From: Lewinellaceae bacterium
GTDB taxonomy: Bacteria; Bacteroidota; Bacteroidia; Chitinophagales; Saprospiraceae
Reading direction: 5' to 3'
Assembly: GCA_020636215.1 (NCBI GenBank)
Contig: JACJYG010000007.1
Span: 124,001 to 188,000 of the forward strand
Length of the DNA stretch: 64,000 nucleotides
The notes under the pieces: model-generated
Databases searched by the model: none
What the model saw: the letters and a program-made list of their open reading frames with translations, nothing else
What the model was told of the DNA's origin: nothing
In this document: positions 24,918 to 33,401 of the stretch, one piece after another
How positions within the stretch are numbered: the first letter of the stretch is position 1
Layout: every line of letters starts with the position of its first letter
Translations under genes and position numbers: made by a program

Positions 24918-25090
24918 GCCCGGTAGTACGGGTAGGTATAGGGTTAGATTACAATATTGTTTTGTTGGCCTGATGGTATCCGGTAAGTTCTACGATAAAA
25001 AAATGATTGAGCAGGCAACCCTGGGACGGCTATCAGCACCAAAAGAATAGGATGTAAACCAAAATTAATAGTTGAAATCAAAACACCGTT
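24918..25090. other. gap without visible features
   Basis: About 170 bp. No gene, repeat or clear promoter can be supported. Confidence 0.4.
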
Positions 25091-25843
25091 ATGAAAAAGC
25101 TTAGCTGGATGATCATTGGGGTAGTAGCACTGTTGCTGGCTGCCTGTAACAAAAATGAAAACACCCCTCAGGGCGATGATTTGCTGATCCTGGATATCGC
25201 AACTTCTGCAGGCCGGGCAATGGTGGAGCCGAACGAACTCCCCGAAACGATACAAGCCTATGTAGAAGATGTCTACTTTGATTCCTACATCGAGACAGCC
25301 TTTCGGGTTCCTGAACGCGGCTACGAACTGAATATGGGATGTGGCGACAATCTCTTCTTCGACCGGAACGGCAGCCCCCTGCGTTTCCGTGGCCCGGATG
25401 ACGGCCGCTTTGGCCCGGATGGCCCCCACGGCCCCTGCCATCCTTCCGATTTTGGAGTGGTAGTCCGTATCGAAAACCTTCCTGCCCCCATCCAGGCGTA
25501 CATCAACGAAAATTATCCCGGCCGGGAAGCCGCGCGCGCCAAACGGCGCGATGGCAATATCATTATCCTGCTGAGAGGCCCCGTCCTGCTATTGTTCGAT
25601 AACCAGGGCAACTTCGTGGAAGAATTGACGCCGCTCCACCAGTGCTTCCGGCCCTGCCGGGAGGTAAACGACGAAAATATGCCGAATGCTATTGCCGGAT
25701 ATATTGAGGCCAACTATCCGGATGCGGAGTTCCGCAAGGCCTGCGCCCGCAATGGCCGCGTGGCGGTATATCTGGTAGGCGAAAACGGCCGGATCATCCT
25801 GATCTTTGATCTCGCTGGTAATTTGCTTTTCGTTAGGGAGTAG
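25091..25843 (+). CDS. PepSY-like lipoprotein (putative beta-lactamase-inhibitor-like repeats)
   Basis: 250 residues. MKKLSWMIIGVVALLLAAC has a clear lipobox cysteine at residue 19. Three related units follow, each with the pattern LP..I.AYIE.NYP...: LPETIQAYVEDVYFDSYIE, LPAPIQAYINENYPGREAA and MPNAIAGYIEANYPDAEFR. Each is followed by a beta segment ending ...LLFDNQGN or ILIFDLAGN. This fits the PepSY-like/BLIP-like family of Bacteroidota lipoproteins. Binding partner unknown; located on the periplasmic face of a membrane. Confidence 0.82.
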   Translation: MKKLSWMIIGVVALLLAACNKNENTPQGDDLLILDIATSAGRAMVEPNELPETIQAYVEDVYFDSYIETAFRVPERGYELNMGCGDNLFFDRNGSPLRFRGPDDGRFGPDGPHGPCHPSDFGVVVRIENLPAPIQAYINENYPGREAARAKRRDGNIIILLRGPVLLLFDNQGNFVEELTPLHQCFRPCREVNDENMPNAIAGYIEANYPDAEFRKACARNGRVAVYLVGENGRIILIFDLAGNLLFVRE

Positions 25844-25880
25844 CCATTAAAAAATATAGCTAACCAATGGATTATACTGC

Positions 25881-25914
25881 AAGAGCTCCTTTGCAAGAGG
25901 GAGCTCTTCTTTTT
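25881..25914 (+). terminator. rho-independent terminator after the PepSY-like lipoprotein
   Basis: Stem AAGAGCTCC/GGAGCTCTT (25,881-25,889 and 25,900-25,908), followed by CTTTTT. Confidence 0.85.
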
Positions 25915-26521
25915 AACCCGGTACCTTCGCAGCAGTAATTTTTCAACAGGCATTGAAGAATTAACAAATTATACGGATATTTAGGGATGCACAGGTGGCT
26001 CCTAAGCATTGAAATAAGAGGAGGAGCCCACTTAAGTGAAGAAGAAATGAAATTTTCATCGGGGTTTTGGCGTTTTCCCACTGCCATTCGGGAAAGATTG
26101 GCCTTCCGGGGTTCTGCTAGCACCTGAGAAATCTAGGTTTTAGTTTTCATAGCTTTATATTTTTATGGCAGCCCTATCCCGTTTGGTAGGGCTCCTTTCG
26201 TTGTTATGGCTATGTTAACTGTGGCTACAATCGGAACTAGATGGCGAAAATTTGATACTTTCGTGCCGGTTTTTAAAGTGTGGCGCTTTGGATACAGCGC
26301 AAAACACTCCGGCTGCAAGCCCAAAAACTGTATGGAAAATAAGAATACGCACTATCTACCTTTCATACTGAGCTCCACTAAGCATGAAAATCTGAAAAAA
26401 ATACATTTTTCTGGCGGCAAATTCTAACAAGCGGACGTTACTTCCATCGTGGACTTACGTCCTAGAATTACCAATAACCATTTTGAAATAAATATCATTG
26501 TTTAACAAAATCTATTCCATT
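25915..26521. other. ~600-bp gap with two hairpins, no convincing gene
   Basis: A GTGGCTCC...GGAGCCCAC dyad lies near 25,993-26,021, and an AGCCCTA/TAGGGCT stem at 26,170-26,193 is followed by CCTTTCGTTG. Together they could bound a small RNA of ~200 nt. An open frame of 73 codons (26,206-26,427) lacks coding character. The remainder is the upstream region of the next lipoprotein. Confidence 0.35.
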
Positions 26522-27502
26522 ATGACTAAGTTGCTTCTGAAATTATCAGGCCTCGCTTTCGCGCTTACGCTCCTGATCGCTACCGGCTGTACCGATACCA
26601 CCACAGATCCTCCTGTTATCCTCGGCCCGGAAATTACGTTGGTAGCTGATGCCGGCTATATTACTACGGATACCGAACTGGAAACCGGCGAAACCTTCAA
26701 GGTGAAAGTTCAGGCCGACAAAGGCGACAATCCCCTGAAAGCCCTTTCTTTTACGGTTGACGGTGTAGAGCCCAAAGGAACCGACCTCGACAACTACGTT
26801 ACCAAAATCACTTCCTCTGGTGCAGATGTAACGCCTCAGAACCCGCTGCTTATCCTCGGTACTGCCAAAGATGGCGCTACCTGGGAATTTGATATGGTGC
26901 CTTTCGGCCAAATGGAGGACGAAACGGTTACGTATACTTTTACAGTAGAAGATGATGCCGGTGAAAAGGCATCTGTATCCTTCGATATTACCGTCGTAGC
27001 CCCTCCGGGCACTGCACTGGATATGGAGCTGAGCGGCGTACTCTTCAATCAGGCCGGCCCTGCCGGTACCGGTGGACTCGACCTGGACACTGGTGACGGG
27101 ACTGGCTCCGCCAATGCAGAAGCTGAAATCCGCGACCTGGGTGTTGATTGTAACATCAACCCGGCTAATGCTGAAAACTGGCGCGGCCAGATCGGCTCTG
27201 TGAATGGAACGGATATGAAATTGGTAGATGTCGCGGCTCAGCCGGAAGGCTTCTCCTTCGAAAATGTAAAAACGAAGGAAGCGATCGTTGCCTCTTATGA
27301 TACCGGTATCGTGCTGGCAGATGGCGTGAGCACCAGCGCCACCTGTGTGGAAACTGCGGTTACCGATGTTAGCGCCCCGGTATCGGTTGGCGATATTTTT
27401 GTCGTCAAAAAAGGTTCTGTTTACTATATGTTCCACGTTGATGAAGTCAACAAGGTAAGCGGCTCCAACGGCGATAATTACGTACTGTCTATTAAGTACT
27501 AA
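26522..27502 (+). CDS. lipoprotein with Ig/cadherin-like domain, unknown function
   Basis: 326 residues from ATG at 26,522 (a TTG 8 codons upstream is not needed). The signal MTKLLLKLSGLAFALTLLIA is followed by TGC, a lipobox. Residues ~40-170 form a beta-sandwich (ETGETFKVKVQADKGDNPL, VTYTFTVEDDAGEKASVSFDITV), like bacterial cadherin/Ig modules. The C-terminal half (~175-326) is another beta-rich unit with Gly/Asp-rich LDLDTGDGTGSANAEAEIRD and final strands VGDIFVVKKGSVYYMFHVDEV. It is a secreted, lipid-anchored surface protein; the partner is unknown. It is followed by a good terminator. Confidence 0.8.
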   Translation: MTKLLLKLSGLAFALTLLIATGCTDTTTDPPVILGPEITLVADAGYITTDTELETGETFKVKVQADKGDNPLKALSFTVDGVEPKGTDLDNYVTKITSSGADVTPQNPLLILGTAKDGATWEFDMVPFGQMEDETVTYTFTVEDDAGEKASVSFDITVVAPPGTALDMELSGVLFNQAGPAGTGGLDLDTGDGTGSANAEAEIRDLGVDCNINPANAENWRGQIGSVNGTDMKLVDVAAQPEGFSFENVKTKEAIVASYDTGIVLADGVSTSATCVETAVTDVSAPVSVGDIFVVKKGSVYYMFHVDEVNKVSGSNGDNYVLSIKY

Positions 27503-27557
27503 TTGAAGCTGAAAAGCTCAACTCTTTTGAGCCGTTTCAACAAATGATAAGGATCAA

Positions 27558-27594
27558 GGGCATAGTTCCGCAGGGAGCTATGCCCTTCTCCTTT
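27558..27594 (+). terminator. rho-independent terminator
   Basis: Stem GGGCATAG/CTATGCCC (27,558-27,565 and 27,578-27,585), then TTCTCCTTTT. Confidence 0.85.
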
Positions 27595-27685
27595 TACCGG
27601 CAATTTAGGCGGGCAATGGGCGTTAAAAAGGGGCTTAGTCCGCCGCCCGTTTTTTATCTTTGCTGTTCATGTTAAGCTTTTTCTT

Positions 27686-28270
27686 ATGATGCGTTTATTG
27701 ACTCTTCTGTTGTTATTCGGGTGGCTTGCCCCCTTTTCCCTGTCTGCTCAATGCAAATTCTCCGTTGATGAAGTAGATGAATTTGACAGCACCCGACTGG
27801 TGTCTTCCCTGCCCATTTCCATCGGGCTGCTCATTCCCAGTAAATTTGAAACCATCAAAGGGGCCAAGATCATCGACCAGGCCAAGCTATTGTTCAGCCA
27901 CTCGGAAAGCGATCAGGATAGTATCAACTCCTTTTTCCTTACCATCGCTGTTCCGGAGTACGAGTACCAGCCCATCGACCAGGGCCAGAACGTGCTGATC
28001 GCGCTCTCCGATTCTACAGTGGTAGGCCTCTATAACTTCCCCGACCGCGGCACTTTCGACCCCGCCACCAATATGCGGTTGTACCAGCATACCTGTATCG
28101 TCCCGGTCGATATCTTCTACCGCCTTTCCTTCACGGATGTGGAAAAGATCCGCATCCGCTACGCCAACCAGAAAAAGACCATCCCGCTTTCGAAAAAACA
28201 ACAAAAAGAACTGAAAGAGGCCATCCGATGTGTAGGTGAAGCAGTGGGCTTTCTCCCGGTGAAGCCCTGA
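27686..28270 (+). CDS. exported protein of unknown function
   Basis: 194 residues. The signal peptide MMRLLTLLLLFGWLAPFSLSAQ is followed directly by CKFSVDEVDEFDSTRLVSS, a start seen in several Bacteroidota secreted hypotheticals. The body is mixed alpha/beta with FFLTIAVPEYEYQPIDQGQ and ends in a basic helix (KKTIPLSKKQQKELKEAIRC). A lone -7 element TATCTTTG (27,655-27,662) lies 23 bp upstream, without a well-spaced -33. No domain or neighbour gives a function; probably periplasmic. Confidence 0.75.
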   Translation: MMRLLTLLLLFGWLAPFSLSAQCKFSVDEVDEFDSTRLVSSLPISIGLLIPSKFETIKGAKIIDQAKLLFSHSESDQDSINSFFLTIAVPEYEYQPIDQGQNVLIALSDSTVVGLYNFPDRGTFDPATNMRLYQHTCIVPVDIFYRLSFTDVEKIRIRYANQKKTIPLSKKQQKELKEAIRCVGEAVGFLPVKP

Positions 28271-28276
28271 TAAACG

Positions 28277-28330
28277 GCTGAATTGTTGATAGTTGAATGG
28301 TTTAATGGTTGATAGTTGAATGGCTTCCCA
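28277..28330. repeat. GTTGAATGG word repeats
   Basis: Short repeats of GTTGATAGTTGAATGG and relatives. The complementary or same words recur at 44,375-44,480 and 56,055-56,110. Confidence 0.65.
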
Positions 28331-28389
28331 TAAGGGCGCCCATACGGCAACCCAACTATTCCCCTGCTCCCCCTAATCCCGTCATTCAT

Positions 28390-28410
28390 CGAATAATGGC
28401 CTATTATTCG
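28390..28410. promoter_or_regulatory. perfect dyad upstream of padR
   Basis: CGAATAAT-N5-ATTATTCG, an 8-bp perfect inverted repeat with a 5-bp centre, about 55 bp before the promoter. A candidate second regulator site. Confidence 0.5.
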
Positions 28411-28453
28411 TAGATGCATATTACTTGTTCATCACAATTACTTGGCTTCCCCT

Positions 28454-28476
28454 GGTACTATGTATTGCATAATACC
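28454..28476 (+). promoter_or_regulatory. candidate PadR operator over the -33 element
   Basis: GGTACTATG-N5-CATAATACC is an inverted repeat matching at 8 of 9 pairs. Its centre contains the TTG of the -33 element (28,465-28,467), so a bound dimer would block RNA polymerase. Autoregulation by the PadR protein encoded next is the simplest reading. Confidence 0.6.
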
Positions 28477-28495
28477 TTGGGAGGCCTTATATTTG
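28465..28495 (+). promoter_or_regulatory. Bacteroidota-type promoter of padR
   Basis: TTG at 28,465-28,467, exactly 20 bp, then TATATTTG at 28,488-28,495 (consensus TAnnTTTG). The ATG at 28,500 is only 4 bp past the -7 element, so the mRNA should be leaderless or nearly so. Confidence 0.75.
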
Positions 28496-28499
28496 TGTT

Positions 28500-28862
28500 A
28501 TGAAAACGACGGAATTAAATAAGATCAGCGAACAGATGGCCAGGCAAATGCGGCGCGGAGTACTGGAGCTCTGCATCCTGTCCATCGTATCGGAGAAGGA
28601 GGCTTATCCATCCGATATCATACAAGAGTTGAAGGCCTCGAAGCTCATCGTAGTGGAAGGGACGCTGTATCCGCTGCTCAGCCGCCTGAAAGACCAGGGG
28701 CTGTTGCAGTACAACTGGCGGGAATCTTCCATGGGGCCTCCACGGAAGTATTATTCCATTACCGATACCGGCAGGGAGTTCCTGGGTAGCTTAAAAGATA
28801 CCTGGGAACAGCTCGTAGAAGCAGTCAATCATTCAACAAAAAATAACTCCACTAATGAATAA
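28500..28862 (+). CDS. PadR-family transcriptional regulator
   Basis: 120 residues. Winged-helix core: RRGVLELCILSIVSEKEAYPSDIIQELKASKLIVVEGTLYPLLSRLKDQGLL, then the wing QYNWRESSMGPPRKYYSITDTGREFL and a C-terminal dimer helix. GTLYPLLSRL and GPPRKYYS are PadR signatures. It overlaps the next gene by 8 bp, so the two are translationally coupled. It probably represses its own operon through the dyad at 28,454-28,476. The inducing signal is unknown. Confidence 0.93.
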   Translation: MKTTELNKISEQMARQMRRGVLELCILSIVSEKEAYPSDIIQELKASKLIVVEGTLYPLLSRLKDQGLLQYNWRESSMGPPRKYYSITDTGREFLGSLKDTWEQLVEAVNHSTKNNSTNE

Positions 28863-30993
28863 GGTACAGCATATTAATCTTGGCAGCGTACCCTTCACCA
28901 TCGACGAAGACGCATTCGAACACCTCAGCCTTTATCTGGAAACCATTCACCGGCACTTTCGGGATTCTGAAGGTTACGAAGAGATCACCGCAGATATTGA
29001 GGCCCGTATGGCTGAACTATTCCAGGAAGGCCTGGGCGAGCGGACGATCGTTACCGTCAAGGATGTCAAGGATGCCATTGTCATCATGGGGACTCCCGAG
29101 GATTTTGGGGCGGAACCCATAGAGGAAGGCGCGACGCCCAAAGCGGAGCCGGCGAGCGGTTATCGCCCTGGCAAGCGCCTGTTCCGGAATCCTGAAGACG
29201 AAGTAATTGGCGGGGTTTGTTCCGGTATTGCAGCCTATTTTGGGATACAAGATCCCCTGTGGATCCGCATCCTGTTTATTCTCATCACCATTTCCGGTGG
29301 GTTCGGCATCCCGGCTTACATCATTCTCTGGGCTATTGTCCCCAAAGCCGAAACGGCCAGCGACCGGCTGGCCATGCGGGGTGAACCGATCAACGCCTCC
29401 AATATTGGGAAGATCATTGAGGAGGAATTCGAACACATCTCGTCCAAAGTGCAGGAACTGGGGAACGAACTGGGAGGCAAAAAAAAAAGGTTTCAGGGGC
29501 AGCATGAATTGGGAGAGGCGCTCCGAAAGGGCGTAGCTCTTTTGGGTAGCACTATCCGAGCCCTGATCGAACTGATCGGGAAATTCTGGAAGCCTTTGCT
29601 TCTTGTAATCGGGGCGCTCTTTATTTTCGCCTTTGCCGCCGCCTGGATCAGTATTGTCGGTGGTGCAATCTTTGCCTGGCCCTTTTTTGAATACTTTTCA
29701 CCGGCAGGCCCCTCTCTATCCGTCCTGGCTGCGTTCAATATACTCATCATCATTGGGATGATGCTTTTGTCTCTTGTACTGTTTATCACCCGACTGTTGT
29801 ATGGTGCTCGTTTAAGCACCCCCTGGCGAGCTGCCCTGACTGGGTTCTGGATTCTCAACGTGGTCAGCCTCTTCGCCGTAGGGTCAATCCTGGCCCGTCA
29901 ATTCACCCACAAAGGAGAATCCCTGCAGGAATCTACATTATCTTCCCTTCCATCCGATACCCTCCACCTGGAAATGGTAAAGGGGTACAGCGGCGATTCC
30001 TGGATGCGGATCGATGACGAACTCATCCTGCTGGATGATGCCCTCCTGTGCCGGAACGTTCGGATCAACCTCGTGAAGGCAGAGGGCAATGCCTTCACCC
30101 TGGCCACCCATGTTTCCGCTCGCGGAGAATCGATCCGAGACGCTGAAAAGCTGTCCAGCAACATCAATTTTCAACCGGTACTTTCTGGCGCCACGCTTGC
30201 TATCCCCAGTGAATTCAGTATTCCGAAGGGCTCTAAATGGCGTGCCCAGGAGGTGCAGTTGTCTATCGGAGTGCCGGTCGGAAAAGCCCTGTTCATCAGT
30301 GGCGACGTCGGTGATTTCGTAGATGAAATGGACAAAGCGGATCGTAGCCAGTACCTCTGGCGCAACCCGGACAAGCTCTGGGTCATGACGGACGAAGGCC
30401 TCGATTGCCTGGGCTGTGATGTCGACCTGGAAGATGGCGATGAAATGTCCTTCCGGGACTTTCGCAAGCTCAGTATTGAAGGCAGCCTGAAAGTGGTTAT
30501 TGGAAAAGGCGACGATTATAGCGTGCGCCTGTCGGGTAATAACAGCCTCGTCCAGCAGGTAACGATCGAACAGTTGGGGGATGTGTTGAACATTTCTACC
30601 CCTCTGGTTCACCCGCCCTCTCCGCTCAGGTTGTACATCAGTATGCCCGAATTGCTGCAACTCGACGCCGAGGAAACGGATGATATGCGCATCGAAGGTT
30701 TCGAAGGGGGGCGCCTGCAGGTGAGTTGGGAAGGCGGCCATGATTTAAAAATGAATGTTCAGGTAGATACGCTGATGGCCAGTCAGGAAGGTTCCGGTAA
30801 AATCGACCTGCGCGGCCAGGCCCGGTATCTGCGCGCCATCCTCTCCGATAACGCCAAACTGGACGCTGAAAAAATGGCCATCGCCGAGGCAGAGGTTATT
30901 GCCTCAGACAATAGCAATGCCAAGCTGGGCGCTATTCCCAACCTTAAACAGCAGGCCGATGACAATGCCCGGATTTCAGTGAAAAATGATTGA
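28855..30993 (+). CDS. PspC-domain membrane protein with C-terminal GIN (DUF2807-like) adhesin-type domain
   Basis: 712 residues. Residues ~1-100 are a cytoplasmic N-terminal region (INLGSVPFTIDEDAFEHLSLYL, a start shared by PspC proteins of this phylum). The PspC domain is ~105-165: KRLFRNPEDEVIGGVCSGIAAYFGI and the GFGIPAYIILWAIVP helix. Several further membrane helices lie at ~230-355. From ~520 a repetitive beta-helix of GIN type (DFRKLSIEGSLKVVIGKGDDY, ASDNSNAKLGAIP) ends in D/N/K-rich turns. It is coupled to padR by an 8-bp overlap and probably serves envelope-stress sensing or protection. Length and order fit the family. Confidence 0.9.
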   Translation: MNKVQHINLGSVPFTIDEDAFEHLSLYLETIHRHFRDSEGYEEITADIEARMAELFQEGLGERTIVTVKDVKDAIVIMGTPEDFGAEPIEEGATPKAEPASGYRPGKRLFRNPEDEVIGGVCSGIAAYFGIQDPLWIRILFILITISGGFGIPAYIILWAIVPKAETASDRLAMRGEPINASNIGKIIEEEFEHISSKVQELGNELGGKKKRFQGQHELGEALRKGVALLGSTIRALIELIGKFWKPLLLVIGALFIFAFAAAWISIVGGAIFAWPFFEYFSPAGPSLSVLAAFNILIIIGMMLLSLVLFITRLLYGARLSTPWRAALTGFWILNVVSLFAVGSILARQFTHKGESLQESTLSSLPSDTLHLEMVKGYSGDSWMRIDDELILLDDALLCRNVRINLVKAEGNAFTLATHVSARGESIRDAEKLSSNINFQPVLSGATLAIPSEFSIPKGSKWRAQEVQLSIGVPVGKALFISGDVGDFVDEMDKADRSQYLWRNPDKLWVMTDEGLDCLGCDVDLEDGDEMSFRDFRKLSIEGSLKVVIGKGDDYSVRLSGNNSLVQQVTIEQLGDVLNISTPLVHPPSPLRLYISMPELLQLDAEETDDMRIEGFEGGRLQVSWEGGHDLKMNVQVDTLMASQEGSGKIDLRGQARYLRAILSDNAKLDAEKMAIAEAEVIASDNSNAKLGAIPNLKQQADDNARISVKND

Positions 30994-31066
30994 TGATACC
31001 AAGTGATGAAGGCCTTTGTTCCCGGGCTCCCGGGCAGAGGCTTTCCTTTTTGGGGTAGAAGAAAAT

Positions 31067-31102
31067 AAAAAAGCCAACCTCTCTGTGGGGCTGGCTTTTT
31101 TT
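31067..31102 (+). terminator. rho-independent terminator after the PadR-PspC operon
   Basis: Stem AAAAAAGCCA/TGGCTTTTTT (31,067-31,076 and 31,092-31,101) with a GC-rich loop; symmetrical, so it could work for both strands. Confidence 0.8.
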
Positions 31103-31221
31103 CTTCATTCAGCAGTTTTGCCTGTGCCTCAGGAAGAAATTTGGAGGGCAAATCTCGATATTTTTTTTCTCAATTTCTTGTTGTGTTATTTTCCTGTTTT
31201 TTCTGGAAAAACACCATTGTA

Positions 31222-31759
31222 AATACGAGCGCAAACTGCTAAATGTGCTGCTGTTTTTCGGCAAAGGATAATTTTATTATCCCTTGCCGCTCGTCGGCCT
31301 GGTGGATTCATATTTAATGGTTTTATAGGCTCAGTCAATGACGGCTAAAGGTGTTCTGGTCAAATCAATTTGCTTTCATTCTGACGGATGCACAGGGCAT
31401 CACGGGAAACCAGGAAAGGATTTTAGATAATTTCCCACAATGAAAATGCAGATGCGGATGGGAAAATTTAACACTCAAAGAACACCTTTTTTGACTTTGC
31501 CTGAATTAATAATTACACAGGTGAAATTTATATAAAATTTCATTAAAGGTCAAAAAATTAACTTAAAGTATTTTAAAAAACATTCAATGCGGAATAAAAA
31601 TAAAATATTTAGCCAATTGGCGGCATGATGAAACATTTCCTTTGGCAAAGCGCCTCGACTCTGGATAACGCTTTGGATATTCAAGCCTAATCCCAGTTTT
31701 GGTTCTAAATAATCCTGTCTGCGTTTGGGAAGCTTCGTTTGAGCGGTGCCAAAATTGCG
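31222..31759. other. ~540-bp AT-rich gap downstream of the TIR gene
   Basis: No gene supported on either strand. One strong hairpin at 31,259-31,289: CGGCAAAGGATAAT paired with ATTATCCCTTGCCG, one mismatch, three-base loop, no T-run. Base composition is like the TIR gene and unlike the flanking operons, so gap and gene may have arrived together. Confidence 0.45.
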
Positions 31760-33367
31760 TCACTCACCCTTTTTTTTGCTGGACCGTAATGTTAATTCAT
31801 TAAAATTGGGGTTGAGATTCCAAACCAGAATTCCGATCAAGGCTAATGTAAAAAAAGCAATGATTCCTATAGTGCCAATATTACTTACCATCCACATACT
31901 TACCGAATGACCAAAGGCGCCACCCCACGGAAATTTAGCCCTTCCGGCCACAACTCCCAAAAAGATGGAGGCCATCAACAGGATCAATAGCCAAAAGCGG
32001 AGTTTTGGCCAGAAAGAACTTATGGGTGATCGGCGAATCAGCCCCAGGCCTACCGTCACTAAAATAACAATAAAAATATAGGACGGCAGGCCAAAGCCCC
32101 AGTAAAAGAACAGGTTGGAAATTAAAGCTCCGAGTCGGCCCAACCAGTTCGCCATTTCATAATTACCCAGCAACAAACTCCAGGAAAACTGTAACACATA
32201 ACTCTGGTCTTCCATCCAGGTGAACAGATAGGAGGTAAATGCGACGAACAAGTATAAAGCCAGGAAAAGAGATAGAATACCAAACAATTTGGGCACTCGA
32301 TCATCTACAATACCTACCTTTATACTTAGTTGGCCCTTTTTTCTGTTCTTTCCCAGTTCCGGCTTATAAAGGTAGCCAGAGTCCGTGGATTTAAGAGGAG
32401 GAGGCAGCGGTTCGTAAACTAATTCCTCCTGCTTATCCTTTATCTTTTTTTGTGCTTGCGTGGCGTAACGCCCTTCTGGAAAAGCTTTTAGGTAAAGCTT
32501 ATAACTAGAGATGTTATCCTTTTTGGACGCAGCTTCCCAATGCAGTGATTCTTCAGTTACCTTGGAAATCTGCTGAAGTCTTTTCCCCGCTACATCCTTG
32601 TATCTACCGGAAGGATATTTTTTCAAGTATGTTTCGAAAGCTGTTTTATTAGCTACATTTTCTGCTTTTGCCCAAAGAGAGTCTTCCTCTCGTTCCAATT
32701 CATGGATAGAATCATTCGCTTGTTGAAGGTATCTGCCTTGGGGGTATTGCTTGGTATATCTGAAATAGGAATAGGCTGTATTTTCTTTCCTGGCCGTTAA
32801 CCAGGAGTTTTGTTCTTCCAGAAAACTAATACGCATTTTTGCTTCTCCAGAGTATTTGCCATTGGGAAACTTTTGCAGGAAAATACGATACGAATCGATA
32901 GTACCATTTGACCCTATTTTTGACCACTCTTCTTCTTCTTCCAACAGCCGTGCTGCACTTCCTTTTTTTTCAAGTAATTCCTGAATGGAGCCTAAAAAAT
33001 TGTTCCATTCAGCATGCTGTTTTCCGGGTTGCCACCCAACGAGGTCAGCCGTATGCACCAGTTTAAAAGCCAGAGGGGATATAACTTCGTCTATCCTTGC
33101 AGGGACCAGGCTATTTTGTTCCAACCCTTCATTAGCTTCGGTTTTTACCCACCTCGATTTGATGGAATGTTCTGACCAGATTGCTACAATAATTTTCGAC
33201 AATCTGAGCTTTTCCTCTATGAATTCGGCAAAATCCATTCCATGAGGAATATCCCGATCCCACCAAACCGACCAGCCTTGCTTCCTGAGTTCCTCCACGA
33301 TGGGTTTCACCCTTTCCCTGTCGGTTCTCGCATAACTTAAGAATATGTCGTGTGACTTTCGGGGCAT
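31760..33367 (-). CDS. TIR-domain protein with helical repeats and a C-terminal FtsK-type four-helix membrane domain
   Basis: 535 residues. TIR domain ~5-140: HDIFLSYARTDRERVKPIVE, WSVWWDRDIPHG, and the helix SRWVKTEANEGL, where Glu77 sits at the NADase catalytic position. Residues ~150-335 hold four ~44-residue helical repeats, each with a Y-x(4-6)-P-x-G-x-Y core (FLQKFPNGKYSGEA, TKQYPQGRYLQQA, LKKYPSGRYKDVA, LKAFPEGRYATQA). From ~355 to the end there are four to five membrane helices with the features I associate with the Bacteroidota FtsK N-terminal 4TM region: AFTSYLFTWMEDQS, NWLGRLGALISNLFFYWGFG, PWGGAFGHSVSMWM and NIGTIGIIAFFTLAL. There is no motor domain. The DNA is AT-richer than its neighbours. 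Function is unknown; a membrane-bound, NAD-consuming defence or cell-death protein is inference. Confidence 0.85.
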   Translation of the reverse strand: MPRKSHDIFLSYARTDRERVKPIVEELRKQGWSVWWDRDIPHGMDFAEFIEEKLRLSKIIVAIWSEHSIKSRWVKTEANEGLEQNSLVPARIDEVISPLAFKLVHTADLVGWQPGKQHAEWNNFLGSIQELLEKKGSAARLLEEEEEWSKIGSNGTIDSYRIFLQKFPNGKYSGEAKMRISFLEEQNSWLTARKENTAYSYFRYTKQYPQGRYLQQANDSIHELEREEDSLWAKAENVANKTAFETYLKKYPSGRYKDVAGKRLQQISKVTEESLHWEAASKKDNISSYKLYLKAFPEGRYATQAQKKIKDKQEELVYEPLPPPLKSTDSGYLYKPELGKNRKKGQLSIKVGIVDDRVPKLFGILSLFLALYLFVAFTSYLFTWMEDQSYVLQFSWSLLLGNYEMANWLGRLGALISNLFFYWGFGLPSYIFIVILVTVGLGLIRRSPISSFWPKLRFWLLILLMASIFLGVVAGRAKFPWGGAFGHSVSMWMVSNIGTIGIIAFFTLALIGILVWNLNPNFNELTLRSSKKKGE

Positions 33368-33401
33368 TATAGATAATTGGACCGGTCAAATTTAAGGATT
33401 T

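Noticed and set aside
26206..26427. 73-codon open frame
   Set aside because: No coding character, motif or conserved context; it follows a hairpin and lies in a promoter-like region.
26546..27436. 296-codon frame antisense to the lipoprotein
   Set aside because: A shadow of a gene with signal peptide, lipobox and terminator.
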